NCBI GenBank assembly: GCA_036272735.1
Contig: DATAYF010000497.1
Location: forward strand, 1 to 11,689
Length of the DNA: 11,689 bases
Reading direction: 5' to 3'
Source: DATAYF01 sp036272735
GTDB lineage: Bacteria > Chloroflexota > Ktedonobacteria > Ktedonobacterales > Ktedonobacteraceae
Positions 1 to 7,733 of the stretch are shown piece after piece. The translations under genes and the position numbers were made by a program. A model generated the notes under the pieces. It was not told the DNA's origin and did not search any database. It saw only the letters and a list, made by a program, of their open reading frames with translations. The first letter of the stretch is position 1, and each line of letters starts with the position of its first letter.

Positions 1-666
1 GGCTGGCTGCGTATCTATCCTGACTTGCCCGGCACGGGACTCACCCCGAGCGTGGACCGTCTGGCCACGCACGATCAGATGCTCGATGCGGTGCTGGCGT
101 TCATCGACACGGTCATCCCTGGTCAACGCTTCGTGCTCGCCGGCTACTCCTATGGGGGGTACATGGCCCGTGGCGTGGCCTCGCGCAGGACAGCGTTGAT
201 CGATGGCCTGATGCTCTGCGCACCCCAGGTGAAGGCAGATCCTACACAGGCTCATCTCCCACCCAGAACCACGCTAGTGGAAGACCCGCAGTGTCTTTCC
301 GAGCTTGGGCCGGTCGCGGACCTCATCGTGGTGCAGAGCCCCACGGTGGTTGAGGTGGTGCGCGAGGTGCTGGCGGAGGTCCAGCTCGCCGACCACTCCC
401 ACCAGGCGCGGCTGGAGGCGGCAGGCCCCTCTTCCTTTGAAGTGGCACCACCCGTCCCCTTTGGTGGCCCCACACTCATTATGACCGCACGACAGGACCA
501 GATCTGTGGATACCGGGACGTCTGGGATCTGCTGGACACCTATCCCAGAGCGACGTTCGCTGTGCTCGATCGGGCCGGACATTTTGTGAATATCGAACAG
601 GATCAACTCTGCCACGCCCTCATGCGTGAGTGGCTGGCTCGGGTGGAGGAAGGCGAAAGCCGCTGA
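1..666 (+). CDS. alpha/beta hydrolase, 3' part (5' end outside window)
   Basis: The reading frame is open from base 1 and ends at TGA 664-666, giving 221 residues with no start in the window, so the N-terminus is missing. It reads as an alpha/beta-hydrolase fold. A short DLPGTG stretch near the edge fits the oxyanion/loop region. The nucleophile elbow GYSYGG places the catalytic serine at about residue 50 of the visible part. A TARQDQICGYRD stretch supplies the acid (about D166), and GHFVNIEQ supplies the catalytic histidine (about H194). The segment between residues 80 and 150 would be the lid. Substrate cannot be told from sequence; esterase, lactonase or C-C hydrolase are all possible. It is convergent with ligA. 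No typical terminator with a T-run lies in the 259 bases between them. Confidence 0.85.
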   Translation, partial: GWLRIYPDLPGTGLTPSVDRLATHDQMLDAVLAFIDTVIPGQRFVLAGYSYGGYMARGVASRRTALIDGLMLCAPQVKADPTQAHLPPRTTLVEDPQCLSELGPVADLIVVQSPTVVEVVREVLAEVQLADHSHQARLEAAGPSSFEVAPPVPFGGPTLIMTARQDQICGYRDVWDLLDTYPRATFAVLDRAGHFVNIEQDQLCHALMREWLARVEEGESR

Positions 667-925
667 CTGCCCACGGGTACCGTGCCCCCCTTGTTGGTCG
701 CGCGGGCATGGGGCGAGCGTTGTGGCACGTCCAAACGAGGTGCCGCAGTGGGTAAGTCGGATCTGGCACAACTAGCAAAAGGTTTTTGTCCAAGTGGACT
801 GCCTATTAACCGCCCCCAACTCTGCGCACCATACGGCGAGGGGTCGAGAGCAGTTTTCCCTTTATCTCGAAAGTTTTTCCGCTGCCCGAAGAATGTGTTC
901 ACTCACTTCAACACTTATGTTTATG

Positions 926-3010
926 TTAAGCCTCTGGATGCTCTTGCAACAGATTTTGTAGCCATTGCTCGTCGTGGATGGGCACACCCGCTTTTTGGGC
1001 TTTGGTCAGCTTCGAGCCAGCGTCTTCGCCGACGATCAGGTGGTTGAGCGATTTGCTCACGCCCGTAGCGATGGTTGCGCCGAGTTGTTTGAGCGCCGCT
1101 TCGGCCTCGGGACGCGTCATGGTATTCAGGCGACCGGTGAGCAGGAAGGTCTGGCCGGAGAGCGGGCCATCGATACTGTGCTGCTCCTCCTGCATACGCA
1201 AACCTTGCTGGCGCAAACGTTCGAGCAAGGCACGATTGTGCTCTTCTTGTAGCCATATATAGACGCTATGACCAACAATCGGACCAATGCCTGGCAGGCT
1301 GGTGATATCTTCCTCGCTGGCGGCCAATAACTTGTCGATATTGCTAAAGGCGCGGGCGATAATTTGCGCGGTTTTCTCGCCCATGTAGCGGATATTGATG
1401 GCGAAGAGCACGCGTGAAAGGGGGCGCGTTTTGCTGGCCTCGATGGCTTTGAGCATATTATCGGCGCTTTTTTCTTTGACTCCTTCGAGCGAAAGCAGTT
1501 GCTCGCGAGTCAGCGTGTAGAAATCGGCGACCGTGTGGATAAGGTTCGCGTTCATAAGCTGTTCGCACGTTTTCTCGCCAATCGTGTCCATGTCCATCGC
1601 CCCTTTTGATACAAAGTGCTTGATGGTTTCGAGCAGGCGCGCAGGACATTGTGTATTGGGGCAGTAGGCCATTGCCTCTTCTGGATCGCGTACGATGGGC
1701 GTATCGCAATAGGGGCAGCGCTCGGGCAGATGATAGACCTGCTCCTGGCCGCTGCGGCGCTCTAGTACGGGTTTGACGACCTGCGGAATCACTTCGCCCG
1801 CTCGTTGGACGAGCACCCAATCACCGATGCGCAGGTCCTTGCGCTGAATATCGCCCTCGTTATGCAGAGCGGCACGCGAGACGGTGACGCCGCGAATATT
1901 GATCGGTTCCAGTATGGCGTACGGGTTGATGCTGCCGGTGCGACCAACGTTGATGCCGATGTCGAGCAACCTGGTGGCGACCTGCACGGGTGGATATTTG
2001 AAGGCGATGGCCCAGCGTGGATCGCGTGCCACGGTGCCAAGCTCCTCCTGTTGCGCCAGGTCGTTGATCTTAATCACCACGCCATCGATTTCGTAGGGCA
2101 GCTTGAAACGTTCCTGTTCCCACACGGCGCAAAATTCGAGCACTTCTTCGAGCGATTGTGCAAGCTTGATGTTGGGGTTGACCGGAAAGCCCCATTCTTT
2201 GATCAGTTGGAGTGCCTCCCAGTGCGTACGAATGGGCGAACCCTCTATGTACCCAACCTGGTAGCCGAAGAAATTAAGCTGGCGCGAGGCGGTGATGCGC
2301 GAGTCCTTCTGGCGCAGAGAACCAGCGGCGGCGTTACGAGGGTTGGCGAAGAGCTTCTCGCGTGCCATCTCTTCATTCAGCCGTTCAAAGCTCTGAATGG
2401 GCATATAGATTTCGCCGCGCACCTCCACTTTTTCTGGAATGTGCTTGCCGCGCAATCTCTGTGGAATCGTCCGCGTGGTACGCACGTTGGGGGTCCAATC
2501 TTCGCCGATCAGGCCGTCGCCACGCGTTGCCCCAATAGTAAGGTTGCCCTGCTCGTAGGTGAGTGCCATCGCTAAACCATCGATTTTTAGTTCGCAAACG
2601 TAGCTGAAGGTGGCATTGGGCACAATATTTTGCGCGCGACGATACCAGTCGCGTAGCTCTTGTTCACTGCGGGCGTTGGCAAGACTGAGCATGGGCAAGG
2701 GATGGTGGCGCTGGGGCACGTCCTGAATGGGGGCCGCGCCAACGCGCTGAGTCGGTGAGTCGGGTGTTTGTAGTTCGGGATGCTCACTCTCAATCCGTTG
2801 CAGCTCTATCATCAACTGATCGTACTCGGCATCGGTAAGTACGGGATTATCCGAAACATAATAGTGGTAGTTTGCGTCCTCGATCTGGTGGCGCAACGTG
2901 GCGGCACGCGCCATTAGCTGCTCCTCTGCCTGACCTCGTTCCTGTCCCGCAGATGCTTCGTGTTCAGCCGCAGGTGAACCTTCTTTGAGCACGTCTTGCT
3001 CTTCAGTCAT
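926..3010 (-). CDS. ligA: NAD+-dependent DNA ligase LigA
   Basis: LigA seals nicks between Okazaki fragments and during repair, using NAD+ to adenylate itself. All family domains are visible (numbering from the ATG at 3010, 694 aa). The Ia NAD-binding region is at about 39-75 (NYHYYVSDNP...DAEYD). The adenylation motif KIDG carries the active-site lysine at about 142. The OB fold follows, with RAGEVIPQVVKPV at about 403-415. A four-cysteine zinc finger is at about 432, 435, 450 and 455. Helix-hairpin-helix repeats lie at about 495-590 and a C-terminal BRCT domain at about 614-690. The frame could start at a TTG at 3025, but that TTG overlaps the GAGGAG ribosome-binding site (3018-3023), which sits 7 bases before the ATG at 3010; I therefore chose 3010. 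Relative to E. coli LigA there is an acidic N-terminal extension of about 24 residues. A small ABM-type gene ends 59 bases upstream on the same strand, so the two may be co-transcribed. The frame is intact. Confidence 0.97.
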   Translation of the reverse strand: MTEEQDVLKEGSPAAEHEASAGQERGQAEEQLMARAATLRHQIEDANYHYYVSDNPVLTDAEYDQLMIELQRIESEHPELQTPDSPTQRVGAAPIQDVPQRHHPLPMLSLANARSEQELRDWYRRAQNIVPNATFSYVCELKIDGLAMALTYEQGNLTIGATRGDGLIGEDWTPNVRTTRTIPQRLRGKHIPEKVEVRGEIYMPIQSFERLNEEMAREKLFANPRNAAAGSLRQKDSRITASRQLNFFGYQVGYIEGSPIRTHWEALQLIKEWGFPVNPNIKLAQSLEEVLEFCAVWEQERFKLPYEIDGVVIKINDLAQQEELGTVARDPRWAIAFKYPPVQVATRLLDIGINVGRTGSINPYAILEPINIRGVTVSRAALHNEGDIQRKDLRIGDWVLVQRAGEVIPQVVKPVLERRSGQEQVYHLPERCPYCDTPIVRDPEEAMAYCPNTQCPARLLETIKHFVSKGAMDMDTIGEKTCEQLMNANLIHTVADFYTLTREQLLSLEGVKEKSADNMLKAIEASKTRPLSRVLFAINIRYMGEKTAQIIARAFSNIDKLLAASEEDITSLPGIGPIVGHSVYIWLQEEHNRALLERLRQQGLRMQEEQHSIDGPLSGQTFLLTGRLNTMTRPEAEAALKQLGATIATGVSKSLNHLIVGEDAGSKLTKAQKAGVPIHDEQWLQNLLQEHPEA

Positions 3011-3017
3011 ACAAATA

Positions 3018-3023
3018 CTCCTC
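3018..3023 (-). promoter_or_regulatory. ribosome-binding site of ligA
   Basis: GAGGAG on the minus strand, 7 bases before the ATG at 3010. It decides the start: the in-frame TTG at 3025 lies within the end of this site and cannot be the initiation codon used with it. Confidence 0.8.
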
Positions 3024-3069
3024 AACGTCGTATTTTGAGTGAAACTATACTACCACCTATAGCTTCTTT

Positions 3070-3357
3070 TTAAAAGGCCCGATAGTGGAATACTTCCGCA
3101 GGCTCAGAGAATAATCCATTGATATTGCTGCGCCACTGTGCGAAAAGCGACCCATTACGGAAATCAACGGTATGCGCTTCGAGTGAACTCCAAATTACCG
3201 TCAGCATATAGCGATTGGGCTGCTCGACGCAGCGGGTGGCGTGTGCTGAAATACATTCAGGGTGCTGGCGAATGGCATCCAGACCACGAATAATAGCCTG
3301 CCCAAGCTCGTCCTCTTTGTCCGCAAGTGCGGTGAAAATAGCGATTTCTGTAACCAT
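3070..3357 (-). CDS. ABM-type (antibiotic biosynthesis monooxygenase-like) small protein
   Basis: A 95-residue protein with the dimeric alpha+beta barrel pattern of the ABM superfamily: an N-terminal beta strand (TEIAIFTAL), a helix of acidic/basic residues (KEDELGQAIIRGLDAIRQHP), a central strand NRYMLTVIWSS, then a helix and the ending FSEPAEVFHY. Such proteins include small heme- or quinone-oxidising monooxygenases, but many are of unknown function, and no catalytic residue is diagnostic here. The ATG at 3357 has a GGGAGG element about 9 bases upstream. The gene lies 59 bases before ligA on the same strand with no terminator between, so a shared transcript is possible. A perfect hairpin (3429-3479) lies upstream, between it and the phospholipase D-like gene. 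Confidence 0.8.
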   Translation of the reverse strand: MVTEIAIFTALADKEDELGQAIIRGLDAIRQHPECISAHATRCVEQPNRYMLTVIWSSLEAHTVDFRNGSLFAQWRSNINGLFSEPAEVFHYRAF

Positions 3358-3428
3358 GACGATGCGCCTCCCAGATTTTTTTATAATCGTACCACGTGCA
3401 ACAGGTAATTGTCATTGTTAAAGCGGAG

Positions 3429-3479
3429 TACATAGATGAGACTGTATGGGGCCGGGCCCCATACAGTCTCATCTATGTA
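3429..3479. repeat. perfect 23-bp inverted repeat (hairpin), 5-base loop
   Basis: The left arm 3429-3451 and right arm 3457-3479 are exact reverse complements, 23 of 23. The loop is CCGGG and the stem top is GGGG/CCCC. It starts 8 bases after the end of the phospholipase D-like gene and 72 bases before the ABM gene, both minus strand. It could end transcription or stabilise the 3' end of the upstream message, but there is no T-run on either side as in a standard intrinsic terminator. A dispersed palindromic repeat is the other reading. Confidence 0.85.
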
Positions 3480-3487
3480 ACCTGGCG

Positions 3488-4580
3488 CTACAGGCCGCTT
3501 TGCGAATCGCCCCAGTCCTGTTGAAAGGTCTGTTGGAGCGTCGCGATGACTGTGTGGTCAGCCAGCAAAATACCAAGCTCACGATTTTTGTCCAGTGAGG
3601 CACTCGAAAAATTTTCGGAGCCAACAAATGCTTTTTGACCATCGGCAACCATCATCTTGCCATGGATGTAGTAATGAGCATCCTCGCGCACCTGAACCCC
3701 TGCCTGGCTGAGCGTTTGGATACCGGCATCGTTGCCGCTATTGCTGGAGCCACCGCTAGATGCAGGTAGAATGACCTGCACGCATGCCATGCCTGGCGGC
3801 GTTTGCCAGGTCTTGCTCAATACCTTGATCCTGCATCTCTTCGGTCTCAACTATCAAGCTCTTATGTACACCCTGGATCAGTGATTCCAGGGCCTGGCGC
3901 GAGTTGACCGGACTCACAACAAGGTTGGGGTCGCTCACCTGGGCGGTGGTGCGGTTCCAGTCGGCGTCGAAGATATCCATGGCGCCCTGAACATCCTGAG
4001 TATTGTTGTCGATAATGCCATACTCGCGGTTGGTGGCGCTGCTGCTGCCACCGAGCGCCGAAAGCGAGAAATTCATCGTCGTGATACAGGCAGTCTTTCC
4101 ATCGATGACCATGCCCTTTTCGTGGGTGAGGGAAAAGCTAGGGCTGGCGGCTTTGGCCTGCACCCCTGCCGCGTTCAGACGGTCAAGCGTTTCCGAGGTT
4201 GAGAGTGAACCGCTACCATAGGGATGTGGTTCGAGCAGAACCCGTACGTCAACACCACGATGCGCCGCCTCTTCGAGTCCGCTGATGACGTTGCGGTCAG
4301 TAAGGATGTACATTTCGAGCCAGACCGATTTTTGCGCATTGGAGATGGCATCCGTGATAACGTGATCGCCCGCTTGCGGCTCGACGAAGATCTGTACTCC
4401 TTGCACGCCAGGGCCAGCAGTGCAATTCGCCTGGCAGGTGCCACTACTGGTGGAGGAAAACAGGGCGGTATTGCTACCAGGGATGTTGAGGTCGCAACCA
4501 GCGAGCAGGAAGCAGAGCACTAAACATAATAAGCTATAAATGGGTATAAAACGATGCCGATGGTAAAAAGAAGAATACAT
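3488..4580 (-). pseudogene. phospholipase D-like lipoprotein, broken by one frameshift
   Basis: Two overlapping frames together make one protein of about 364 residues with two HKD catalytic motifs, as in phospholipase D/nuclease/cardiolipin-synthase-type proteins. The first frame (from ATG 4580) has a lipoprotein signal, hydrophobic residues 13-26 followed by the lipobox LLAGC with C29. HKD motif 1 is HEKGMVID (H153, K155, D160) followed by NFS. The second frame, read from about 3785 to 3488, has HKD motif 2, HGKMMVAD, followed by ENFSSASLDKNRELGI. The join falls at about 3780-3792: NAARHG in one frame continues sensibly as CVQVILPAS in the other, which needs one base fewer. The start at 4580 is supported by GGAGGGG 7 bases upstream; the longer upstream reading has no such site. 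Expected location is the outer face of the cell membrane. It may be a true pseudogene or carry a sequencing error. Without the second HKD motif the N-terminal piece alone should be inactive. Confidence 0.85.
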
Positions 4581-4684
4581 AAAGTCACCCCTCCACACGT
4601 AATTCATCCAATTAGATATACTGGAATGTTTAGATGTGGTTATAACACACAAAGAAGGCATAATGCAACAATTTGCTAAGCAGG

Positions 4685-5014
4685 CTAGATTGTTATAGGC
4701 GGAAGTTTCCTAGCAAGCCAGTACAAAACGGCGTCTAGTAGTAATATGATAAACCAGATCAGCAGGCCAGCAGCCATACCATCATTGCTTGTTACGATTG
4801 AAGAGAAGTAAAACAATATCGCCGTTAAAATGAAAGCCAGGCACGAATATAGCTTTCTTCTTCTATCTGGAATCTGATTATGAGGAATTATCCATGCTAT
4901 TATGAAGAAAAACACATTGACGAATAATGTGTTGATTAAAAGCGGGATCCCATTCCTTGGGTCAGAAATCGCGAAACCTAAATAAAACGATGAGACAAAG
5001 AGAATACATTGCAA
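4685..5014 (-). CDS. small membrane protein of unknown function
   Basis: A 109-residue frame rich in hydrophobic residues, with about four predicted membrane helices (roughly 1-17, 22-45, 54-74 and 77-98). A basic loop DRRRKLY between helices 2 and 3 suggests a cytoplasmic side. I do not recognise the family. The only start available near the beginning is TTG at 5014; there is no ATG and no clear ribosome-binding site before an in-frame stop upstream. The 5' end may therefore be wrong or lost. It lies 104 bases upstream of the phospholipase D-like gene on the same strand. The region is AT-richer than its neighbours, which fits accessory DNA. Confidence 0.5.
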   Translation of the reverse strand: MQCILFVSSFYLGFAISDPRNGIPLLINTLFVNVFFFIIAWIIPHNQIPDRRRKLYSCLAFILTAILFYFSSIVTSNDGMAAGLLIWFIILLLDAVLYWLARKLPPITI

Positions 5015-5246
5015 AATGATATTTAAGATAAGAGTACTTCGACCTTTGTGTGTGTTGATTTTCTATGGTTGAGGGAGGAATGTGGAAAAAGAAGACTCTT
5101 CAGTATATGGTTCCCCGCTTTGTCTGTAGTTGCGTTGTGGTTCCATGTATGCCTCATTCTTATCGTACAAGCGAATGCCGTTTATATCAGCCTACTCTAA
5201 ATTTTATACTTGGAAAGGGAAACAATCAAGGTATTACATCAGGGAG

Positions 5247-6314
5247 TCACGGTATTTTGGCCACCTTCTGCGCAGCAAGAATGCAACAGGCTGAGCGGAT
5301 AGTAAACGAGAGTCGGCGTCCATCAGGCAGGTGCGGCGATGTTTGGTTGACCCGCTCACACAGGATGGCCAGGTCTCGATTGAGTTCACGGTCGTTGAAC
5401 GGGCAGAGCTCGACCTGAACCATCGTGGTGTTCTGAGTGACCGTACCGGGGAGCAGAAAAAACGGCAGCAAGCGCCGCCAGGTAGCTTGCCCATAGGATG
5501 ACGGGAAATAGTGGTCACGTACCCACATCGCCAGATTCGCCAGTGCCACTTTACACACGGTCATGATCTGATCCTTTCGGTGATCCAATTCATACATGGT
5601 TTTCTCCTGTGCTTTCATATCTTCTAATGCGCGCAAGACCTCACGTTGCTCTTTGCAATAGCGTTCTTGTTTGCGGAACTCGGTGTTACATTGCTCATAG
5701 GCACGCCATTCTTTGATGCGGAGCTGTTCCAACTCGGCATCAGCGGCGGCTTTGCGCTCCTTAATCTCCCGTCGCAGCACATGATCGGCTACCTCTTGCT
5801 CTTCCAAGGTGCGCTGATACGCCCACAGTTCCTGATACAACTCCTTGCTCCGGCTCGTGAAGGTTTTTCGCAGCCGCCCGCGTCGTCGGCTGGCCTGGGC
5901 CTCGCGTTTGCCTGCACTCTGGGCCCATTGCTTGAGCCTGGCGAGCCGCTGCTCCAGGTGCGTTCGTTGTTTCGCTACCTCCGAATTTTCCACGGCAACT
6001 TTCGCGAACCCGTGATTGGTATCTAATCCCAGAGGCAGAAGGTAATCTTTGATGATGTTTTCCTGTGCAGACCAGCGGTGAATATAGGTCTGGGCAAGCT
6101 CGACTGCATCGATGGTGGGAGTCTCTTGTGTGGTCACAATGGGGATGAGTTTCGGGGTCGTTTCTTTGGCCGGAACGGCAGTGGCATGCCATCCTTCACG
6201 CCACCAGGTCCGCTCATCAGGGAGCAGATCGCTGTCCCAGCGAGGCGGGACCTCTGCCTCTTCTGGATCAGGCCGAACCGGAACCGTCCGGCGCAGGTCG
6301 CGGATCACTGCCAC
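5247..6314 (-). CDS. transposase, C-terminal part
   Basis: Same frame as the central part and directly following its TAG, so probably never translated separately; the GTG at 6314 has no good ribosome-binding site. The segment HRWSAQENIIKDY (about 82-94) resembles the RW-x-x-x-E signature that carries the third catalytic acid in IS4-related DDE transposases. A long charged coiled-coil-like region follows (about 115-255; many K/R/E/Q) and then a final domain ending KVAKIP. The last ~15 codons and 28 bases beyond the stop are duplicated, in decayed form, at 9175-9241. Total length if rejoined is about 795 residues. Confidence 0.75.
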   Translation of the reverse strand: MAVIRDLRRTVPVRPDPEEAEVPPRWDSDLLPDERTWWREGWHATAVPAKETTPKLIPIVTTQETPTIDAVELAQTYIHRWSAQENIIKDYLLPLGLDTNHGFAKVAVENSEVAKQRTHLEQRLARLKQWAQSAGKREAQASRRRGRLRKTFTSRSKELYQELWAYQRTLEEQEVADHVLRREIKERKAAADAELEQLRIKEWRAYEQCNTEFRKQERYCKEQREVLRALEDMKAQEKTMYELDHRKDQIMTVCKVALANLAMWVRDHYFPSSYGQATWRRLLPFFLLPGTVTQNTTMVQVELCPFNDRELNRDLAILCERVNQTSPHLPDGRRLSFTIRSACCILAAQKVAKIP

Positions 6315-7163
6315 CTATAAATGCAACGGTTTGTCGGGATGCCCGTCGCGCGGCAAGCTGATGCGAGCCGGAGCGACTTCCAGGATGACCTGCCCGTGGG
6401 CATCCGTACTCAAGAGCACAAACGTACCCACCTCGGAGAAGGAAGTGAGGTCTCGATACTGGCTGGTTTGCAAGATCGTGACCACGCGGCGTCCCTCCGC
6501 GTGCAAGCTAGCAAGGAATTCGGTGGCCATGCCCTCCCGATCCACGATCATTCGTGCGACCTGACTGTGCTCCGCGTGCTGTTCATAGCGTGCCAGGAAT
6601 GTGGGGACGCCCGCAGTGAGATGCTGGTCCCCTCGATGGGTGGTGACGAAGAGGGGATGGCCGTGCTCGTCATGCAGCAACAGGAGCGCCCGGCAACCCA
6701 GAACCACACCAAGACGCCCGATCAGCCCGCGTGGGATGAGCACATCACTGTAGACGGGCTTGCGATGCCCGTCCACATAGCAGGTCAGTGCGTGCGGCAG
6801 TGCTGTTTCTCCTGTTTCTTCTACAGGTGCATGCCAGAGGTGCGTGGTCCAGCAGGCAAGAGCATTGGTGAAGCGTTCAGCTCCATCGGCACAGGCGATC
6901 TGCGACAAAAAGGCTTCGGTGTAGCGATACCCATAGGCGTGCGTTCGCCCGGTGAGGAGCGCCAAACCATCGGCGGTATAGCCGCGCAGATCCCACGTGC
7001 GCTGTAACCCGACCGTTCCCAAAAACAGAAGTGTGAGCAACAGGCGTCGGCGGACTGCTGCACTGCCTGCCAGGGGAAGACACGCTGGGGCTAGAGGAGG
7101 TGGCAAAGCCTGCTCCAACTGCATGAGCAGTCCAGTCTCGGTGGCTGCTGCTAAGAGGAGCAA
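6315..7163 (-). CDS. transposase, central catalytic part
   Basis: The listed start (TTG 7163) is only the first start-like codon. The frame is open further upstream to the A-run at 7216-7223, and no ribosome-binding site supports separate initiation. Acidic residues in transposase-like context are YVDGHRKPVYSD (about residue 129) and MIVDREGMATEF (about 208). These are candidates for the first two catalytic aspartates of a DDE/RNase H-like core, and the spacing and the rest of the fold are plausible. It ends at TAG 6315-6317, directly in frame with the next part (849 nt, then GTG GCA GTG ATC). A TGG (Trp) to TAG change would explain the break: PLHL-W-VAVIRDL reads as one strand. Confidence 0.75.
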   Translation of the reverse strand: MLLLAAATETGLLMQLEQALPPPLAPACLPLAGSAAVRRRLLLTLLFLGTVGLQRTWDLRGYTADGLALLTGRTHAYGYRYTEAFLSQIACADGAERFTNALACWTTHLWHAPVEETGETALPHALTCYVDGHRKPVYSDVLIPRGLIGRLGVVLGCRALLLLHDEHGHPLFVTTHRGDQHLTAGVPTFLARYEQHAEHSQVARMIVDREGMATEFLASLHAEGRRVVTILQTSQYRDLTSFSEVGTFVLLSTDAHGQVILEVAPARISLPRDGHPDKPLHL

Positions 7164-7176
7164 GCCACCAGCGTGC

Positions 7177-7635
7177 TCATGAGATCCAGAGGCAATGGTG
7201 AGGCCCGTTTTCGGCTTTTTTTTCTCGTGGCGGGTTCTTTCGGCTCAGCCCGTGAGCGGCGCGCACACGGTTCAGTTGGCTGATACTCACCGAGAGACTG
7301 AAGCGCTCAGCCACGAGGCGTTGGACCTCGCAGCTTGCGATAGACGCGTGGTTCTGGCAGTAATCCAGCACACAGGTAAGCACCTCCCCGCAGAGTTTGA
7401 CCGGGTGACCGTGGCGCCTCTCGACGAAGGCGTGTTCGCCTTCACACTCCACACGCTTGAGGAGCCGGTACACGGTGCTCCGATGCATCGGAACGGAGCA
7501 GCGCCTCAGTGCCTCTGAGACCGTTGCCCCGAGCGCCACCTGTCGAACAAGCTCCTGCCGAGTTGATCCCCAGGCTTGGCGTTGATCTGGTGCCACCACA
7601 GGTGGCACCGCCAGCATTGCTCTCGTTTTCATCAT
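7177..7635 (-). CDS. transposase, N-terminal helix-turn-helix part
   Basis: This 152-residue frame is the DNA-binding front end of the transposase. It has one helix-turn-helix at about 24-65 (ELVRQVALGATVSEALRRC...STVYRLLKRV) and a second winged or helix-turn-helix region at about 83-132 that ends SVSISQLNRVRAAHGLSRK. The start is one of two adjacent ATG codons (7635 and 7632), with AGGA just before. Near the end, after PPRE, it runs through eight A residues. The continuation in its own frame (AENGPHHCLWIS, TGA at 7177) is not conserved-looking, whereas the +1 frame continues KKPKTGLTIASGSHEHAGG straight into the next transposase part. The two parts therefore belong to one protein, joined either by slippage on the A-run or before a one-base insertion. 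Confidence 0.8.
   Translation of the reverse strand: MMKTRAMLAVPPVVAPDQRQAWGSTRQELVRQVALGATVSEALRRCSVPMHRSTVYRLLKRVECEGEHAFVERRHGHPVKLCGEVLTCVLDYCQNHASIASCEVQRLVAERFSLSVSISQLNRVRAAHGLSRKNPPREKKAENGPHHCLWIS
7216..7223 (-). other. A8 run: candidate frameshift or slippage site in transposase
   Basis: Eight consecutive A residues on the coding strand (eight T on the plus strand) mark exactly where the transposase must change from the N-terminal frame to the +1 frame. With seven A the gene would read CGA GAA AAA AAG CCG AAA ACG GGC through the junction in one frame. RNA polymerase slippage on A8 runs and programmed frameshifts are known in several insertion sequence families, so this could be functional; a one-base insertion mutation or sequencing error is equally possible. 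Confidence 0.6.
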
Positions 7636-7652
7636 TCCTGTCTTTCTTGTTG

Positions 7653-7697
7653 CAAGAGCAGAATATGCCTGCTCTGTTTGCTCCTCGACAAGAGCAG
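7653..7697. repeat. CAAGAGCAG direct repeats with an inverted copy between
   Basis: CAAGAGCAG occurs at 7653-7661 and 7689-7697, with the inverted CTGCTCT at 7669-7675, which forms a 7-bp hairpin with the first copy (loop AATATGC). The set lies 18-62 bases upstream of the transposase start, inside the expected end of the insertion sequence. Subterminal transposase-binding sites or a regulatory hairpin are possible uses. Short enough that chance cannot be excluded. Confidence 0.4.
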
Positions 7698-7725
7698 TTC
7701 AGATCCACGAACGGACCTTCGCGTT

Positions 7726-7733
7726 GTTTTCCA
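7726..7733. repeat. left copy of 8-bp target site duplication (GTTTTCCA)
   Basis: Identical to 7859-7866 and directly abutting the terminal inverted repeat of the MITE. The perfect match points to a fairly recent insertion. Confidence 0.85.

Larger units (their letters stand above)
5219..7725 (-). mobile_element. insertion sequence with interrupted large transposase
   Basis: The element carries one long transposase gene read 7635 to 5247, now in three pieces. The downstream end is placed at about 5219 because a second, decayed copy of the last 69 bases occurs at 9175-9241 and the similarity stops there. The upstream end is uncertain, somewhere between 7640 and 7725. I could not find convincing terminal inverted repeats or a target duplication, so the boundaries are approximate. 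The 3' tail outside the gene (5219-5246) is part of the conserved end. The family name cannot be given with confidence; large transposases of this kind are common in Ktedonobacterial genomes. Confidence 0.75.

Noticed and set aside
667..925. Possible gene or terminator between the hydrolase and ligA
   Set aside because: The open frame across 682-1047 overlaps ligA antisense and reads as low-quality protein. The only dyads are a 5-bp CACGG/CCGTG pair at 672-684, GTCCA/TGGAC near 788 and a weak GTGTT/AACAC at 895-914; none has a T-run.
1805..2575. 256-residue frame on the plus strand inside ligA
   Set aside because: It is the antisense shadow of ligA, whose domains and motifs are unambiguous.
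6321..7007. 228-residue plus-strand frame opposite the transposase
   Set aside because: Antisense shadow of GC-rich transposase coding sequence; no recognisable domain or ribosome-binding site.
7653..7697. CRISPR-like array from CAAGAGCAG repeats
   Set aside because: Only two direct copies of nine bases; too short and too few for a CRISPR array.
5219..7725. Terminal inverted repeats for the large insertion sequence
   Set aside because: I compared the conserved 3' tail with 7640-7730 and found no convincing inverted match, so the element's upstream end is left open.
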